Source: Deltaproteobacteria bacterium
GTDB lineage: Bacteria; Desulfobacterota; Binatia; Binatales; Binataceae
Length of the DNA stretch: 13,454 nt
Reading direction: 5' to 3'
Assembly: GCA_021799555.1 (NCBI GenBank)
Contig: JAJZAG010000064.1
Location: 1 to 13,454 of the forward strand
Part shown: piece after piece, positions 7,089 to 13,454 of the stretch
Layout of the letters: every line of letters starts with the position of its first letter
Position numbering within the stretch: the first letter of the stretch is position 1
Notes under the pieces: generated by a model
Told to the model about the DNA's origin: nothing
Databases searched by the model: none
The model's input: only the letters and a program-made list of their open reading frames with translations
Program-made: the position numbers and the translations under genes

Positions 7089-8084
7089 GTGCCGCGAGAT
7101 TCCTTCAACCGCGAGATCGACTACCTGCGCATCTCGGTGATCGACCGATGCAACCTGCGCTGCGTCTATTGCATGCCGCTCGAGGGGCTGCGCTTTCTGC
7201 CCAACGCGGAACTGCTCACGGCAGCGGAGATTGAAAGCGTCGCGCGCGCCGCGGTCCGGGTCGGCTTCCGGAAATTCCGCCTGACCGGGGGCGAGCCGAC
7301 TCTGCGCGCCGACCTGCTGGAAATAGTCGAGCGCGTCGCGCGCGTTGACGGGGTGGAAGGATTGGCGCTGACGACCAACGCGCTGATGCTCGACGAGCTT
7401 GCGGCGCCGCTGCGCCGCGCGGGACTTACGCGAATTAACGTCCATCTCGACAGCCTTGATACCGCGATCGTCGAGCGGCAGATGCGATGGGGCAATTTCG
7501 ATCGCATCTGGCGCGGCATCATGGCGGCCGAAGCCTCCGGACTTACCCCGATCAAACTCAACGCGGTCGTCGCGGCGGGCTACAACGAGGAGAGCGTCGT
7601 CGATCTGGCGCGGCTGACTCTCGAACGCGAGTGGCACGTGCGTTTCATCGAGTTGATGCCGCTGGGCGGCGGCGAATGCGCGACGCTGTCGGTCAAGCGC
7701 TACGTGTCGAATATCGAGACGCGGCGCAGAATCGAGAATGCGCTCGGCGCGATGCGCGAGTTGCCGAGCGAGAATCTTGCCGATGAGGCGAAAAATTTTC
7801 AACTCGCGGGCGCGCGCGGCGTGATCGGGTTCATCAGTCCCGTCAGCGAACCCTACTGCGGCACCTGCAACCGGATGCGCCTGACCGCCGACGGCAAATT
7901 CCATCTCTGCCTGCTCAACGACGACGAACTCGACGTGCGCCGCGCCTTGCGTTCGGGCGGCGGCGACAAGATTGAGGAGGTCGCGCAGATCTTGCGCCGC
8001 GCCGTCGCGCTCAAGCCCACCGGCCATCATCTGCTCGAGGGCCGCTCAACGCGCGACCGCTCGATGTATCAAATCGGCGGGTAG
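7089..8084 (+). CDS. moaA: GTP 3',8-cyclase MoaA (molybdenum cofactor biosynthesis)
   Basis: MoaA is the radical-SAM enzyme that converts GTP to 3',8-cyclo-GTP, the first step of molybdopterin synthesis. With the GTG start at 7089 the protein is 331 residues, the family norm; an upstream GTG at 7020 would add 23 residues of non-homologous sequence. The radical-SAM cluster motif C-N-L-R-C-V-Y-C is at C21, C25, C28, followed by G-G-E-P (67-70). The C-terminal second 4Fe-4S cluster has C257, C260 and C274 in P-Y-C-G-T-C-N-R and H-L-C-L-L. The protein ends in Gly-Gly, as needed for catalysis in MoaA. No other mo- genes lie in the window, so it stands alone here. The ribosome binding site is weak. 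It is followed by a candidate terminator and converges on the 2-oxoacid dehydrogenase operon. Confidence 0.95.
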   Translation: MPRDSFNREIDYLRISVIDRCNLRCVYCMPLEGLRFLPNAELLTAAEIESVARAAVRVGFRKFRLTGGEPTLRADLLEIVERVARVDGVEGLALTTNALMLDELAAPLRRAGLTRINVHLDSLDTAIVERQMRWGNFDRIWRGIMAAEASGLTPIKLNAVVAAGYNEESVVDLARLTLEREWHVRFIELMPLGGGECATLSVKRYVSNIETRRRIENALGAMRELPSENLADEAKNFQLAGARGVIGFISPVSEPYCGTCNRMRLTADGKFHLCLLNDDELDVRRALRSGGGDKIEEVAQILRRAVALKPTGHHLLEGRSTRDRSMYQIGG

Positions 8085-8137
8085 GGGGCCTCCGCGTAGG
8101 CGATTGTCGGCGGGCGGTGCGCGGTTAGCCGATTCGG

Positions 8138-8184
8138 CGGCCGGGATTTCTCGCTTTGTTCGAAATGACCGGTTGGCGTTTTTT
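8138..8184 (+). terminator. Candidate Rho-independent terminator of moaA
   Basis: An imperfect hairpin runs from C8138 to G8175: the 5' arm CGGCC-(G)-GG-ATTTC pairs with GAAAT-(GA)-CCGGTTG, with small bulges and two G-T pairs. Three bases later comes a run of six T (8179-8184). This is 54 bases after the moaA stop. The hairpin is built on a repeat-like sequence (8143-8170). Confidence 0.5.
8143..8170. repeat. Copy of a dispersed GATTTCTCGC...CGAAATGAC repeat type
   Basis: The sequence GATTTCTCGC-TTTGTT-CGAAATGACC resembles the short palindromic intergenic repeats ending in CGAAATGAC found in many copies in diverse bacterial genomes. Only one copy of this type is visible in the window, so assignment to a repeat family rests on recognition rather than on repetition here. 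Confidence 0.35.
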
Positions 8185-8235
8185 ATGTTGTCAATTGGCG
8201 CCGTGACTTCACGCGGCCTTGCGCGTATACGATCG

Positions 8236-8257
8236 GGCGCGCGCGAAAGTGCGCGTC
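8236..8257 (-). terminator. Strong GC hairpin downstream of the E2 gene
   Basis: A nine-pair stem (two G-T wobbles counted on this strand) with a GAAA loop at 8245-8248 lies 34 bases beyond the E2 stop codon, between the convergent moaA and E2 genes. There is no T-tract on either side, so it is more likely an mRNA 3'-end stabiliser or Rho-associated structure than a classical terminator. Confidence 0.28.
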
Positions 8258-8290
8258 GATTATCAAGCGAATAAGGTGCCGAGCGCCTCC

Positions 8291-9922
8291 CTATATGCGC
8301 GAGGCGCGGACCTTCACTGCGACTTCGTTGCGGATCAGGCGGCGGATGTGGCAGCCGCGCTCGGCGACTTCGATCAGGTGAGCGAGCTTGTCGTCGTCGA
8401 TGTCCGTTTCTACTCCAAGATCAATTTCAATTTCACCGACGTGTCCTTTTTCGTTGGCGCGAACGGTCACAAAGGTTCGGCCGAGGATCACCTTGCGAAT
8501 CCGGGCGCCAACCCGAAGCGACATGAGAAGGCATGCGCCGAGCGCGCCCAAGAAGTTCGTGACGGGGTCGGGCAGGGTCGTATCCTCGCCGGAGAGTTGC
8601 CATGCCTGCGTACCGTGGCGTACGTCGGTAACGAGGCTGTCGCCAATCGCTTCGACCAAGACTTCGCGTGGGCGAACCTGCGCCGTCGGCTCGCGCGGCG
8701 CGTCGAGGAAATCCGCTGACTCGAGCAATCGCCGGACGCCCGTGGTGAAGCGCGAGGCGGTTGCGCCGTCGATGCCGCGGTGGTCGTATGCGACGGCTAT
8801 CTGCATCGCCGGGCGCACCTCGGGGCTGCCGTCAACCGCCAGAACTTCGTCGCGAATCGCCCCGACGAACATCAGCGCCGCCTGCGGCGTAAAGATGACC
8901 GGCGTGCCGTTGTCGATACCGTAGGCGCCGAGGTTCGAGACCGTGAAGGTCGCGCCCTCGAGCTCATCGGGGCGAAGCTTTTTTGATCGCGCGCGCGAGG
9001 CCATCTCCGCCGCCTTCGCGCCAAGCTGCGCCGTATCGAGGCGGTCGGCGGCATGAATCACCGGCACAATCAAACCGTCGGGTGTATCGACAGCGACGCC
9101 CAGGTTGACGCGCTCGTAGACGATCATTTCGCCGTCGTTGTAGCTCGCGTTGACACGCGGATTCTCTCTGAGCGCGCGGACTGCAGCGGCGAGGATGATG
9201 TCCGTGACGCTCAGGTGTGTTCCAGCCACGGCGAGCGCCTTTCGCGCCGCAAGCGCATGGCTCATATCCACGCGGACCATCTGGACGAAATGTGGAACGT
9301 TGCGCCAGCTTTCGGAGAGAACGCGCGCGCCGACCATCTGAATGCGCGTAAGTTTTTCGCGGCGCACCGGACCGTGCGGTTGCGCCGCGGAAGACAGGTC
9401 GGAAACGCCGTCCGACTTGATATTCGCCGACGGTTTCGGGGCGCCTTCGATCGCGCGCTTCACGTCGTCTTCCGTGATTAGACCTTCGGGTCCGCTTCCG
9501 GTAATCGCACCTAGCTCGATTCCGCGCTCGGCGGCGAGCCGCCTGGCACGAGGTGACGCGGCGGCGCGGCGCTTCGGACCTGAGGGCACAGCGGACGCCG
9601 TTCGAGCGTCGATCTTGGAAGGCGCGCGATCGGCAGAGACTTTCGCGGCGTCAATACCGGCAAGCTCGGCGGGTAGCGCCTCGCCTTCGGCGGTGATCAC
9701 GCCAAGGGCGCCGCCGACCGCAACCACCTGACCCTTGGCGGCGACCATCCTGCCAAGCCGCCCGCGAACCGGTGATTCAACTTCCACTTGAGCTTTGTCG
9801 GTCTCGACCGTGAGGATCGGCTCACCGAGCGCGACCGGGTCGCCTTCGCGCTTGTGCCATTCAACAACGGTGCCTTCGGTCATCGTATGACCGAGCTTGG
9901 GCATCTGGATTACAAAAGCCAT
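8291..9922 (-). CDS. 2-oxoacid dehydrogenase E2 acyltransferase fused to an OsmC domain
   Basis: Started at ATG 9922 (GGGAG four bases upstream) the product is 543 residues, about 130 longer than a usual one-lipoyl E2. Domain order: lipoyl domain 1-79, with the lipoylated lysine K43 in E-T-D-K-A; an Ala/Pro-rich linker; peripheral subunit-binding domain about 122-158 (S-P-R-A-R-R-L-A ... I-T-E-D-D-V); a second linker; catalytic acyltransferase domain about 185-407 with the active-site motif D-H-R-G-I-D-G (H381, D385). From about 418 to the end is a complete OsmC/Ohr-type domain with both redox cysteines, C464 (L-G-A-C-L-L-M-S-L-R) and C524 (E-R-G-C-H-I-R). OsmC/Ohr enzymes are reported to be reduced by dihydrolipoyl groups, so the fusion could link the complex to peroxide removal. 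It is the last gene of the E1 alpha-E1 beta-E2 operon, 40 bases after E1 beta. Acyl substrate not determined. Confidence 0.93.
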   Translation of the reverse strand: MAFVIQMPKLGHTMTEGTVVEWHKREGDPVALGEPILTVETDKAQVEVESPVRGRLGRMVAAKGQVVAVGGALGVITAEGEALPAELAGIDAAKVSADRAPSKIDARTASAVPSGPKRRAAASPRARRLAAERGIELGAITGSGPEGLITEDDVKRAIEGAPKPSANIKSDGVSDLSSAAQPHGPVRREKLTRIQMVGARVLSESWRNVPHFVQMVRVDMSHALAARKALAVAGTHLSVTDIILAAAVRALRENPRVNASYNDGEMIVYERVNLGVAVDTPDGLIVPVIHAADRLDTAQLGAKAAEMASRARSKKLRPDELEGATFTVSNLGAYGIDNGTPVIFTPQAALMFVGAIRDEVLAVDGSPEVRPAMQIAVAYDHRGIDGATASRFTTGVRRLLESADFLDAPREPTAQVRPREVLVEAIGDSLVTDVRHGTQAWQLSGEDTTLPDPVTNFLGALGACLLMSLRVGARIRKVILGRTFVTVRANEKGHVGEIEIDLGVETDIDDDKLAHLIEVAERGCHIRRLIRNEVAVKVRASRI

Positions 9923-9962
9923 CGGACTCCCGGATGTCAGCGGTTGTACAATCTTGCAGGCA

Positions 9963-10937
9963 TCAGGCAAGCAGCTCGCGGCACGCCTGGTAAATCTTTT
10001 CTTCGTTCGGAAGCACAAACGCCTCGAGCACTGCCGCAGTTGGAATCGGCACGTCCGGTATCGCGACGCGCCTGAGCGGCCGGTCGAGGTATTCGAGCGC
10101 CTGCTCCATCAGCATCGCGCCGATCTCGGCGCCGACACCGAGCGTCTTGTAGCTCTCTTCGGCGACCACAATCTTTCCGGTCTTCTTCACGGATTCGATT
10201 ATGGTTTCGCGATCGAACGGGACCAGCGATCGCGGATCGATCACCTCGACGCTATGGCCCTCGGCGGCAAGCCGCTTGGCGGCCTTAAGGGCCTTCGGCA
10301 CCATCGCGGAGATCGCAACCAGGGTAAGATCGTCGCCCTCGCGCGCAATCGCTGCCTTGCCGAGCGGGACGAGGACGTCCTCGCCTTCGGGCACTTCGCC
10401 TCGAGTCGCATAAAGCAGTTTGTGCTCGAAATAAAGGACCGGGTTGTTGTCGCGGATGGCGGATTTCAGCAATCCCTTTGCGTCGGCGGGATTCGAGGGC
10501 GAAACAATCTTCAGTCCGGGTGCGTGCATGAAAAACGCCTCGGGACATTGCCCATGTTCGGGGCCGACTCCCGTCGCTCCGGACGGGCATCGCACGACCA
10601 GCGGGATCGCATATGCGCCGCCGTGCCCGTAACGCCACATGCCAGCCTTGAGTACGACTTCGTCGCCGGCGGTAAACAGGAAATCCGCAAACTGGAGTTC
10701 CACCACGGGTCTAAGCCCGGTCAGCGCAGCGCCAACGCCGCCGCCGACGAGAGCGTTCTCGGAGATCGGCGAGTCAAAAACTCGTTCGTCGCCGAACATG
10801 TCCTTCAGCCCCGCGCTGACCCGGAAGATTCCGCCGAAGTTGGCCACATCCTCGCCGTATAGGATTACCGAAGGATCGCGCCTCATCTCTTCAATCAGCG
10901 CTTCCCGTATTGCCTCTGCATAAGTGATCTTTCGCAT
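9963..10937 (-). CDS. 2-oxoacid (pyruvate/acetoin-type) dehydrogenase E1 beta subunit
   Basis: The product is 324 residues, standard for a heterotetrameric alpha2-beta2 E1. The beta subunit supplies the thiamine diphosphate activating glutamate, here E60 in S-P-I-S-E-N-A, and the active-site histidine region E-H-G-Q-C-P-E-A-F-F-M-H-A-P-G-L-K (127-143, H128). The C-terminal transketolase domain begins near 200 and includes V-I-D-P-R-S-L-V-P-F-D. Together with E1 alpha it decarboxylates a 2-oxoacid or acetoin and transfers the acyl group to the E2 lipoyl arm. The overall look is closest to the acetoin/pyruvate branch (AcoB/PdhB) rather than the branched-chain branch, by eye only. ATG 10937 follows a GGTGAG-type site. 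It lies 61 bases after E1 alpha. Confidence 0.93.
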   Translation of the reverse strand: MRKITYAEAIREALIEEMRRDPSVILYGEDVANFGGIFRVSAGLKDMFGDERVFDSPISENALVGGGVGAALTGLRPVVELQFADFLFTAGDEVVLKAGMWRYGHGGAYAIPLVVRCPSGATGVGPEHGQCPEAFFMHAPGLKIVSPSNPADAKGLLKSAIRDNNPVLYFEHKLLYATRGEVPEGEDVLVPLGKAAIAREGDDLTLVAISAMVPKALKAAKRLAAEGHSVEVIDPRSLVPFDRETIIESVKKTGKIVVAEESYKTLGVGAEIGAMLMEQALEYLDRPLRRVAIPDVPIPTAAVLEAFVLPNEEKIYQACRELLA

Positions 10938-10998
10938 CGCGTCTCACCCGTCTCGCTTTCGGAAGTCTCGCGTTCAGGAAAGTCAGCCGACTTTACGA

Positions 10999-11952
10999 TT
11001 AGGCGAAAACGTCGTCGAGCGCTGACTCGGGCTTTGGGTGCGGCTGGCTGCGCGAGAACTCGACCGCCCGGTCGATTGTCGCCATCGCCTCGGCTTCGAA
11101 CTCCGCTTTGATCTTCTCGGTGAGAATCTTTTCGCCGGCTAGTTTTTCCTCAAAGCGCGGCAGCGGGTCGCTGCGCCAGTGCTTCTCGACTTCCTCGCGC
11201 GAGCGGTAATCTTCGGGATCGCCGACCCAGTGTCCCCAGAGCCTGTAGGTCTTGCCTTCGAGCAGCGACGGTCCGTTGCCCTGCCTTGCGCGATCGACGG
11301 CTTCTTTAACGGCGTCGTACACTGCCTCGGGGTCGTTGCCGTCCACGGTCTTGCCTGGGACGTTGTAGCCCGCCGCGCGCATCGCGATGTCCTTGACGGC
11401 GGTGGATTTCTCGGTCGGCGTCGAGACCGCCCATCCGTTGTTTTCGCACAGGAACACGACCGGCAGCTTTCGCACCGCGCACAGGTTGAGCGCTTCGTGG
11501 AAGGTTCCGCGATTCGAGGTGCCGTCTCCGAAAAAGCAAAGCACCACCTTGTCCTCGCCCTTGACCCGGATTGAAAGACCCGCGCCGGCCGCGATCGGGA
11601 AACATCCGCCGAGCGTTCCACTTTCGCCGAGAACGCCGAGTTGCGGGTAGACGACTCGCATCACGCCGCCCTTGCCGTGATTTGTGCCGCCTTCCTTGCC
11701 CGCGAGGTCGCAGAGAATCTTTTCGATCGGGATTCCGCGTGCGACCCAGTAGGCGACGCCGCGATGCGCGTAGAGCAGATAATCATCGGGACGAAGCGCG
11801 GCGATTGCGGCGACCTGCAGAGCCTCCTGCCCGACGCCGGGATGCATGAAGCCCCCGGCTTGTCCGGCTTTAATCAGTTCCGCAATTCGTTCTTCGAGCC
11901 TGCGGCTGAGAAGCATCTTGCGGTAAATTTCGAGCTTAAGCTTTTTGTCCAT
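10999..11952 (-). CDS. 2-oxoacid (pyruvate/acetoin-type) dehydrogenase E1 alpha subunit
   Basis: The product is 317 residues, typical of AcoA/PdhA-type E1 alpha. It contains the thiamine diphosphate motif F-G-D-G-T-S-N-R-G (141-149) running to C-E-N-N (169-172), an H-R-G segment (63-65) and the G-K-G-G-V-M element (93-98, G-K-G-G-S-M in most relatives). The phosphorylation-loop region around 178-190 reads T-P-T-E-K-S-T-A-V-K-D-I-A, which resembles acetoin or pyruvate enzymes. It is the first gene of the operon; ATG 11952 has GGAGGA upstream (spacing about 11). E3 (dihydrolipoyl dehydrogenase) is absent from the window and must be encoded elsewhere. Substrate assignment between acetoin and pyruvate cannot be made by eye. 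Confidence 0.93.
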   Translation of the reverse strand: MDKKLKLEIYRKMLLSRRLEERIAELIKAGQAGGFMHPGVGQEALQVAAIAALRPDDYLLYAHRGVAYWVARGIPIEKILCDLAGKEGGTNHGKGGVMRVVYPQLGVLGESGTLGGCFPIAAGAGLSIRVKGEDKVVLCFFGDGTSNRGTFHEALNLCAVRKLPVVFLCENNGWAVSTPTEKSTAVKDIAMRAAGYNVPGKTVDGNDPEAVYDAVKEAVDRARQGNGPSLLEGKTYRLWGHWVGDPEDYRSREEVEKHWRSDPLPRFEEKLAGEKILTEKIKAEFEAEAMATIDRAVEFSRSQPHPKPESALDDVFA

Positions 11953-12101
11953 AGCCCGTCAGTCCTCCGGACCGAGGCGAAGGGATCGCCGATGCCGGCT
12001 AATCACGCGCGCTCGGAAGTCGATGTCAACGTAGCCGAGAACGCGGCGAGAGAACAATCGAAGCGGCGCGATCCAGATGGCGCGTCATTGGTGGAGGGCG
12101 A

Positions 12102-12131
12102 TTGATGACGCTGTGGAGCCGGGCTTATGCT
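12102..12131 (+). promoter_or_regulatory. Candidate promoter of the Sec-arsC gene
   Basis: TTGATG (12102-12107, four of six matches to -35) and TATGCT (12126-12131, four of six to -10) are separated by 18 bases and lie 26 bases before the arsC ATG. It sits in the 205-base divergent region shared with the E1 alpha gene. Weak consensus, so only a candidate. Confidence 0.35.
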
Positions 12132-12157
12132 GATCAAAACCATGCGGAGTGCAACAA

Positions 12158-12520
12158 ATGGAACGAATCACGATTTATCACAATCCTGGCTGAGGGAATT
12201 CGCGCGGCGCGCTGGAACTGTTGCGCGAGCGCGGCGTCGAGTTCGACGCGATCGAGTATTTGAAGTCGCCGCCTACGCAAGCGGCGCTCGAGCTGCTCGT
12301 TGCGATGCTTGAGGAATCGCCGGCCGAGTTGGTCCGCAAGGACAAGCGTTTCAAGGAGTTGGGTTTGAGCGCGGAGAGCTACACGACCGGAGAGCAGGTC
12401 GTCGCGCTCCTGCTCGAGTATCCGGAACTGATGCAGCGTCCAATCATAGTTCGCGGCAAGCGCGCCGTGATTGCGCGGCCACCGGAAAAGCTCGAATTGT
12501 TGTTAAAGGCAGCGCGTTAG
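12158..12520 (+). CDS. arsC: ArsC-family reductase with selenocysteine (TGA) at the catalytic position
   Basis: The gene reads from ATG 12158 (GGAG eight bases upstream) through an in-frame TGA at 12191-12193 to TAG at 12518-12520, giving 120 residues with Sec12. The N-terminus is I-T-I-Y-H-N-P-G-U-G-N-S-R; plasmid R773 ArsC has I-T-I-Y-H-N-P-A-C-G-T-S-R, with catalytic Cys12. R60, R94 and R107, the three arginines that bind arsenate in R773 ArsC, are present at the same numbers, as are H8 and R16, and the C-terminal I-A-R-P-P-E-K-L-E-L-L-L block is intact. The thioredoxin fold is complete at usual length. A starting codon after the TGA (TTG 12221) would remove the active site. The family reduces arsenate with glutaredoxin/glutathione, but some ArsC-like proteins have other thiol roles. 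A nonsense mutation is the alternative. Confidence 0.85.
12201..12233 (+). promoter_or_regulatory. Candidate bacterial SECIS hairpin after the in-frame UGA
   Basis: Two five-pair GC helices (CGCGC 12201-12205 with GCGCG 12229-12233; CGCGC 12208-12212 with GCGCG 12223-12227) are separated by a GG/A internal loop and capped by the ten-base loop UGGAACUGUU (12213-12222). The loop begins 19 bases after the UGA and has G as its second base. These features agree with the known bacterial SECIS rules (apical loop 16-37 bases from UGA, 3-14 bases long, G in the first two positions). The stem also encodes protein, and GC-rich codons can form hairpins by chance. Confidence 0.6.
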
Positions 12521-12717
12521 CGGGATGTCGAAGAATTCGTTTTCGGCGTTCTGCGCCCGCTCTGTTTCTTCTGCGGGTGCGGGAGATAATCGCAAGGAGG
12601 GCCGCCGGGTTTTCTGCCGGGTGTGAAACTGGCGCCGCTTCAGCTTTGCTGGAGCAAATCTTTATCGAGAACGTGCCAATGTTGTGTCCCATTAAAAACT
12701 TCACATCAAAAGCGTTT

Positions 12718-12857
12718 GTCCTCCTGAGCGAAGCGAAGGATCTCGCGGCCGCCGTCTTTGCGGCCGTGATGGATTTTCTTACGCAACCCGGGCCGAATCA
12801 CGCGGCAAAGAAGTGCCGCGCGAGATCCTTCGCTCCGCAGACTCGGCTCAGGATGAC
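12718..12857. repeat. Dispersed-type inverted repeat (CCTGAGCGAAGCGAAGGATC family)
   Basis: Left arm 12718-12749 and right arm 12815-12857 are inverted copies: TCCTGAGC (12722-12729) pairs with GCTCAGGA (12846-12853) and the 16-base AGCGAAGGATCTCGCG (12732-12747) pairs with 12819-12834. The right arm has about ten extra bases between the two blocks. The core is a sequence type often seen in many copies between genes in diverse bacterial genomes. Here it fills most of the 373-base gap between convergent arsC and rpmB and could act as a bidirectional terminator or a small mobile cassette. The rest of the gap (12521-12717) holds no gene I can support. Confidence 0.7.
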
Positions 12858-12893
12858 GGGCATATTTGCTAAACTTATTTGCGGGAGACTACA

Positions 12894-13082
12894 CTAAGCG
12901 ACTTTCTGGACCTTGCCGCTGCGGATGCATCGCGTGCAGACGCGGATGCGCGCGACGCTGCCACCGACTTTGGCGCGGACCTCTTGCAGGTTCGGTTCCC
13001 ATCGCCGCTTGGTCTTGTTATTGGCGTGGCTGACGTTATTTCCTACCGACGGTTGTTTGCCGCAGATTGCACAATGTCGCAT
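12894..13082 (-). CDS. rpmB: 50S ribosomal protein L28
   Basis: The product is 62 residues, the size of short L28 proteins. It begins M-R-H-C-A-I-C-G-K and includes N-N-V-S-H-A-N-N-K-T-K-R-R-W-E-P-N-L, the L28 hallmark, and V-C-T-R-C-I-R-S-G-K-V near the end. The cysteine pairs C4/C7 and C49/C52 mark the zinc-binding (C+) form. L28 is a structural protein of the large ribosomal subunit. The open frame extends upstream beyond ATG 13082, but the ATG gives the canonical N-terminus. The ribosome binding site is weak. It is followed by the inverted repeat that separates it from convergent arsC. Confidence 0.96.
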   Translation of the reverse strand: MRHCAICGKQPSVGNNVSHANNKTKRRWEPNLQEVRAKVGGSVARIRVCTRCIRSGKVQKVA

Positions 13083-13114
13083 TAGTCTGACTCGCTGTCT
13101 TGAGATTATCCAGC

Positions 13115-13454
13115 CTAGGGTAGCCCGACCTGCGGTTTGGTGAAAGAGGGTGCGAACTGTGCGCGCAAAAGCGACCGGCCTTCGGGTTCCGCGGTCAGGC
13201 GGGCGCTTGCGTCGCATCGGCACTTGAGGCTCATCAGCCACGCCGCCTTGCCGAGCGCCGTTGCGTACTGATCGAGAGCGGATTTGAGTCCGGCCGCAGC
13301 TTGTTTATCTTCGATTGATACGTCCTGATCGCTCAGCAGCACGGCGTCGGGCGCAGAACCGGTTACGTCCGCCATCATCTGGGAGAGCATCGCGATGAAC
13401 GCGGTCTGATCCATCCCCGGCACGTCGCGTTCGAGAAGCCGCCGATAGGCGGTG
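13115..13454 (-). CDS. Unknown protein, 5' end beyond the window
   Basis: The frame is open from the stop at 13115 to the window edge, giving at least 112 residues. The residues before the possible GTG at 13423 (A-Y-R-R-L-L-E-R-D) look coding, so the start is probably outside. The visible part is helical, with an acidic middle (D-Q-D-V-S-I-E-D) and a Gln/Leu-rich stretch, and one C-R-C near residue 80. I do not recognise a family. It is upstream of and on the same strand as rpmB, with a 32-base gap. Confidence 0.55.
   Translation of the reverse strand, partial: TAYRRLLERDVPGMDQTAFIAMLSQMMADVTGSAPDAVLLSDQDVSIEDKQAAAGLKSALDQYATALGKAAWLMSLKCRCDASARLTAEPEGRSLLRAQFAPSFTKPQVGLP

Noticed and set aside
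12191..12193. In-frame TGA read as a nonsense mutation creating an arsC pseudogene
   Set aside because: The rest of the frame is intact, the TGA falls precisely on the catalytic Cys position, and a SECIS-like hairpin follows. A sequencing error or fresh mutation remains possible but is less likely.
12127..12312. Overlapping plus-strand frame starting ATG 12127 in a different frame from arsC
   Set aside because: Its translation is Arg-rich and shows no homology; it is a shadow of the arsC gene.
12594..12600. Perfect AAGGAGG in the arsC-rpmB gap
   Set aside because: No start codon at a proper distance opens a plausible frame, so it does not mark a gene.

Overview
The window is a GC-rich, gene-dense bacterial chromosomal segment with an ordinary housekeeping gene (rpmB) and no phage, plasmid or CRISPR signature. 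The mix of genes (a deazaflavin/F420-type nitroreductase-family protein, a NirK-like cupredoxin, an acetoin/pyruvate-type dehydrogenase operon, a DUF971 protein, moaA, and dispersed palindromic repeats of a kind common in uncultivated soil and groundwater bacteria) would fit a deep-branching lineage such as Desulfobacterota/Binatota or a relative. That placement is inference only.

Left part (1-5176, all minus strand): a membrane-anchored Ddn/DUF385-family protein; a secreted two-domain copper nitrite reductase-like protein with both copper sites but without the usual active-site histidine; a gene-free stretch of about 640 bases; then a tight three-gene cluster transcribed right to left: a flavin reductase-like FMN protein, a GH88/GH105-like unsaturated-uronyl hydrolase, and an isocitrate/isopropylmalate dehydrogenase-family enzyme. 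Middle part (5177-8290): a divergent promoter region, a DUF971 zinc/iron-type protein and a secreted protein of unknown function (plus strand), a TPR protein (minus), a short relic resembling an MMPL/RND transporter, and moaA (plus) followed by a probable terminator built on a dispersed repeat.

Right part (8291-13454): a three-gene 2-oxoacid dehydrogenase operon on the minus strand (E1 alpha, E1 beta, E2). The E2 carries a complete C-terminal OsmC domain with both redox cysteines, so the lipoyl arm and a lipoyl-dependent peroxidase-type domain sit on one polypeptide. Divergent from this operon is an arsC-type gene whose catalytic Cys12 codon is an in-frame TGA, with a good ribosome binding site upstream and a GC-rich hairpin of bacterial SECIS geometry downstream. 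The other family-diagnostic residues (His8, Arg60, Arg94, Arg107) sit at exactly the same numbers as in plasmid R773 ArsC. The best reading is a selenocysteine-containing arsenate reductase/thioredoxin-fold reductase. A dispersed inverted repeat, rpmB (L28), and a 5'-truncated unknown gene complete the window.

The two most interesting features, the E2-OsmC fusion and the Sec-ArsC, are adjacent and divergent, and both concern thiol/selenol redox chemistry. Whether they are functionally linked is not shown by the sequence.
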